The notes beneath the pieces were generated by a model, which worked only from the letters and a program-made list of their open reading frames with translations, was not told the origin of the DNA and made no database searches. From Acanthosoma haemorrhoidale (lineage: Eukaryota > Arthropoda > Insecta > Hemiptera > Acanthosomatidae), in assembly GCA_930367205.1 (NCBI GenBank), contig OV884011.1, positions 137,553,437 through 137,617,436 on the forward strand: 64,000 bases of DNA. The letters are read 5' to 3'. Positions 59,694 through 64,000 of this stretch are shown here, one piece after another. The position numbers and the translations under genes were made by a program. Position 1 is the first letter of the stretch. Every line of letters begins with the position of its first letter.

Positions 59694-62640
59694 TGTATTT
59701 TATTCTTCAATATTAATCTAAATTAATAATAAGAATTAATTTTAATATAATCAGTATTATTATATATTTATTCGGAAGAAATGCTCGCCCATCAATTTGC
59801 TATTAATGACTACCCAGTTGAGCTAGATATTTGAAATTATTAAGGAACAAATAGACTGAGTTTTGTGCCCTTATTATTGTTTCTTCATTAAGAAAACTAG
59901 CAGTTAAAGCAATTAAAATAAATTTCTATGAGGTCAAAAAAATACCCTCTGAACAAGAAAAAACTCCTAAAGATATTAAATTAAATGTAGATTGTTTGTA
60001 CAAGTGAGTTACATACCATATAACACCGAAGCGTTTGAGAACTCCAGTTCTTTTTTTAAAAATAAACATTTCAGAACATTATATTCTGAAATATAATAGT
60101 TTTTTATGAAATGTATGTTTAAAAACTTCATTTAATTTCCTATATAATGTAGGTTAAGAAAAAATAAATATTTTATAAAATAATAATGCGAGCATTTAAG
60201 GGAAAGATAAAACAACAAAGCTCTAAAACCAAACATCTTTATTCTGCCATGAAAAGATTTGTTTTTAAAGATTCTATATACTATTTGAGCAGGAAGAGTT
60301 TTAAGTTCGGTTGAAAGCTAATAGCAAAGATGTCTTTATTTTAATGGCACTTCATTTTGGGTTTTTATGCTACATTAACAAATATTTAATGATATCATAT
60401 GTAGATAGTAAACCGGAAATACATTTTTGATAAGATGAGATGTACTTTTGTTTTAAAAGCAGGAATCAAAATAAAAAATAAATTAAATAATTATGTCTAT
60501 TATTCAATTAGTCAAATAAAAATCACAATTACAACAAATTACATAAATCTACCAGTAACCCTATTGATTTAACATTAGTTTCTGGAAATGGATGAATTTG
60601 TATAATTCATTATATTCATATTCGCTCTATTTATTTGAATAAAAATTTTTGTATTGGTGTATAAACATTTTTTTTTCTTGAAATTTACGAACTTCATAGA
60701 AGTAAGTTGAATTATAGATTTAGTATGTTCATTTCTATATGTTGATTTAAAATAATAATTTTTTGTAAAGTCGTTCAACATTTATGCCTAAGGAATGGAT
60801 ATTGAAGGCGTTCATAGCGTATTAACCACCATGATATATAAACTAAGTTGGTTTGATGATTCTACTTTTTGTATAGCGTTTTAAATAAAAATCTTTTATC
60901 AGTAATTACTTTGTAAAGTGAACATTCCTAATTTTGCTCTCCCACTGTTTTGCAATAAAATAATGGCTTAAGGCTTTTTTGAGGAGTTGTTGAGAACCCA
61001 TGTTACTTCAATTCTGCTGTACCTATGAAGCTTTCAATGCACACCTTGATAAAATCGATATTGGATGAATAATAGTCATTTTCTTAATTTGCCATAAAAA
61101 CGATATGTAATGTGTTAATTCTATTTATAAGGCATGTGTAATTTTTCATTGTTACTTCTATGTTACTGTTTATATTTTGAATAGTACATCAAAACAATTT
61201 ATAAGAACTTTTCGTAAGTGTGCAAAAATGTGATACTAAAAGTAAATGTTTGGGGTCTTGAATGTTTTAGTTAGTTTTATGTGATTGTCGTAAGTGGTTT
61301 GTATCCATAAATTTAGACATTCATTTTACTTTTTTGAGTAAAAGTACGCGTATAATCGATTTTTTTTTTCATAGCATTTTCTGATTCATTGTACCTTCTG
61401 ATTTCACTGGTGCAATTTTTTGTGTTAATGTGAAAATTTTATTTTATTTTTGACTTTTCCTTTTTTGGCATTTACTCATGCTATGAGCTCTTGATTACCA
61501 CTGTAGGTTCACCACAAGGTCCCTCAACTATTTCGACACATAAATATTTATGATGGATAGAATTGTCTATAATAAATTAAATGAGATAATATTAACAGGT
61601 TTTAGTTTCAATATCTGAAATAACACAGACGCAATTGGCTCTGGATTGTACAGCGAAAGAAATATGGTGACAAAATATGGCCACATCTGTCCAACCATAT
61701 AAATCATTTATAGAAAGCGCCATAACCCCTCCTTACAATGATTCATAAATCTTTAAAAACAATTCCCAAAAATGTGAAAACATTAAAAATAATTTCAATT
61801 TCATAAAACAAAATATTTTTTCTTATATTTATATAAATATTATATTTACTGTGGACGAGTTTATTTCAAATACTCTTTTTATCTAAATCAACACGAACGA
61901 ATAATAATAAACATTTTTTTCATCCTTTTCGTATTTTGCTCCTCCCCATACCAGAATTAAAATTAACTCGTATTACGAACGATATTTTGGAATTGAAATT
62001 TGTGTTGTATACATTAAATTAGACAATAAACTATAAAATTGTCCAAGGGAATCGGATTTCAAACATTTATAAAAATATTTGGGGTTACCTCCTGTGCTTG
62101 AGTAGATGTGACGTCTTCAGTGTGTTGCCGCGATGTAATTTTTGCCGAAAATTTGTACAATTTATATATCCCGATTTTATCGAAAAAGAGGTCGTGAGGT
62201 CAATGGGAGCTATTTGCAGAATTAAGGGTACTCAGCTTATCTCCTTTATCAAGGTCCTTTAGTTTTCGAAACCTTCAGGATAAATAGACGTTTAATTTTT
62301 ATTAAATTCTGATATTATATATCATCGTTTCAGAAGTGTAATATTTACGTATTAGTTCTATTTTGTACAAAAATCTACTTATTGATTGTGTTGTTTCCTG
62401 TTTGGAAAAATCTACAATGGTACGTTGGGTAAACTTAGTTGTTGAGCCCGTAGGGAGTGACTTTAATTTCAACCTGGGCCGGGGCAATAATGCTTCTTAG
62501 ATATGCCTGTCGTTATACAATAGCAATCGAATAAAAAAAAAAAAAAAATTCAAGCGTGATAGATAACACAATTATGGGGTTAGTTACGGGTAAAGGATTT
62601 TACTGTCACTTCTAATGAAGATTGTGGAGCTCAGTCAGCA
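59694..62640. other. Upstream of the JHAMT-like gene, AT-rich intergenic
   Basis: No gene recognised; no clear promoter element for the methyltransferase. A pure A run (about 62534-62548) could be a retroposon tail, but no body could be assigned. Confidence 0.45.
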
Positions 62641-62960
62641 GTTGAGACTACAATGGAGCAACAACTCAAATGAACATCCACCTCTCTGAACCTTGCTCAC
62701 CTTTAGAGGAAGCAAGAACAATCCAGCCGACCGAAGTACTCAAACCACCTCTCAATAAGAAGAACGAAAAATCTGAAATAAAGGTGTAAAGACTCCAGCC
62801 CCCCCCCCTTTCTGGGATCGCTATCCATCCCATAACGGGATTTTCCCATGAGCCCTTGAGACGAACTCGAGGGGAGTTCATAGCGAGTGGTGCGCGTATT
62901 CCCATGCAATTAGGGTTGTGACACTGTTCTGCGCACCTTGGTTTATGCTTTAAAACCATA
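62641..62960 (-). other. GC-richer block, probable repeat fragment
   Basis: Open on the minus strand over 62666-62959 (contains PERGGGWSLYTFISDFSFFL). There is a C-rich run near 62801-62810. No domain is recognised. Composition and style are like the block at 330-660. Confidence 0.3.
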
Positions 62961-63136
62961 TTTTTTCATGAAAACAAAATTACTTAAACTTCTTAAACTC
63001 TATTTACAGACAATATACAGGGGTGCTTATTAACTAACTATATACTGTATACAATTAGTGCATTATCTTAATTTCCAAAATCTAGCTTAGCTAATATTTA
63101 TCCTTAATTTTAACTTATCCCGTGTTTACACCCCTA

Positions 63137-63553
63137 TCATCTAGAGGTGAAGTGGAGAAGTCCCTGAGGCTCCCTCCACTTCTGGGTGTAGAGTTGAAAT
63201 GCCCTGAAGTCACTTCCGTATTCACCAGCGACGGTAGGTCGGCTTCGTCTAAGCTGTACCTTCCTACCTAACCGAGCAGCCGAGTAGTTCCAGGGCTCGT
63301 TGGTTCCTTGTAGACTCTTCTCCGGAGAAGACGCCTTCTCTTTGCCTTCGTCCTGAAGGAACAAAACCAGAATAAAGAGCTCTGCTGATAGACACCGATG
63401 GCTTTCACGATGAGGAGCCGAGAAAGGCTGCTCACCACGCGGTTCCGTCAGTTGTTGCGACTCCCATCGCCAACAACTACGTTCCAACAGAAAATCAGCA
63501 GCAAATTCCACCCGATCTCCAATACAAGAGATATCACAACCACTCAATATCAT
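63137..63553 (-). other. 138-codon open frame of unknown nature in a GC-rich patch
   Basis: A minus-strand frame with ATG at 63553 and TAG at 63137. It is hydrophilic at the C-terminus (NYSAARLGRKVQLRRSRPTV), with one hydrophobic patch (ELFILVLFLQ). On the minus strand TTTTTTTTATAG comes just before GAATG, so the start could equally be an exon acceptor. There is no known domain. It may be a host exon or part of an unrecognised mobile element; the 62.6-63.6 kb patch as a whole differs in composition from its surroundings. Confidence 0.3.
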
Positions 63554-64000
63554 TCCTATAAAAAAAATCAGTGATTGAGTATGCGATGTAAATGAAAGTT
63601 TTAATGATATTATGAAAATAAAAGAAATATTATATATTGTCGGTCATGCACTCAACTAAAAATCAAGCATTTTTTTTTTAATACTTGCTAATTAATTATT
63701 GACACTTAGTTGTTGATGTTTTTGAAGATGGATGTAATTTTTATGCATTCTTTATACCGAGTGGCATAACTAACTGAAATTCACGATTCTTGCAGAAAGT
63801 TACTTTTGTGAAAACATAAGGGTTTCAGATTTTGAAAAAAAAAGTCAGTGAAACCTGAAAACTGATTTGAAAATTCGAATCTATTTTCAACATTTCCGTC
63901 TTGTTTTGATTAAGACATAATATCGGAAAGTATGCGAAAAAAGCGTACTTACCCTTACATCACCTGTTTCCCACATTTAATGTGTAAACATTGTCAGTTA
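63554..64000. other. Intergenic, AT-rich
   Basis: Nothing recognised to the end of the window. Confidence 0.5.

Overview
The window is AT-rich animal nuclear DNA, almost certainly from an insect. It carries a five-exon juvenile-hormone-acid-methyltransferase-like gene, an intron-split neuropeptide GPCR, GT-AG introns, and arthropod-type transposable elements (Ty3/gypsy, other LTR elements, jockey/CR1-like LINEs, mariner/Tc1, SINEs). The order cannot be fixed from sequence alone. An EFLamide/TRH-type receptor and the mix of repeats would suit a hemipteroid insect, but that is a guess. There is no operon, CRISPR array or rRNA gene, and no intact tRNA was recognised.

Only two host genes are well supported, both on the minus strand. 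(1) 26407-27225 is the first coding exon of a class A GPCR of the TRH/EFLamide receptor group. It holds the N-terminus to TM5 and ends at a clean phase-0 donor; the TM6-TM7 exon was not found. (2) 57111-59693 is a complete five-exon gene for a 272-residue JHAMT-like SAM-dependent methyltransferase, whose exon phases fit at every junction.

The rest is intergenic DNA and repeats. 1-26 kb is AT-rich sequence with at least nine copies of one SINE-like family in both orientations, two foldback elements, and degenerate Tc1 and mariner transposases. 34.5-41 kb is a nest: an almost intact gypsy element (34707-39970, 288-bp LTRs differing at two sites, TSD GTAC) sits inside a LINE 3' end, beside a second 5'-truncated LINE copy with its own target-site duplication. 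41-43 kb holds two copies of a (CT)n/(TA)n-bounded repeat with a perfect palindrome. 45013-48310 is a non-autonomous LTR element with 890-bp LTRs that look identical, no coding capacity, TSD AATGT, and an unusual array of primer-site-like units running from the LTR into the leader. An inverted, older solo LTR of the same family follows at 48937-49813 (TSD CCAGG). 51-55 kb contains a decayed LINE reverse transcriptase, a LINE tail and a three-unit tandem repeat. GC-richer blocks of unknown repeat type lie near both ends.

The two genes have no visible link to each other. The main story is recent and layered retroelement activity between two widely spaced genes.
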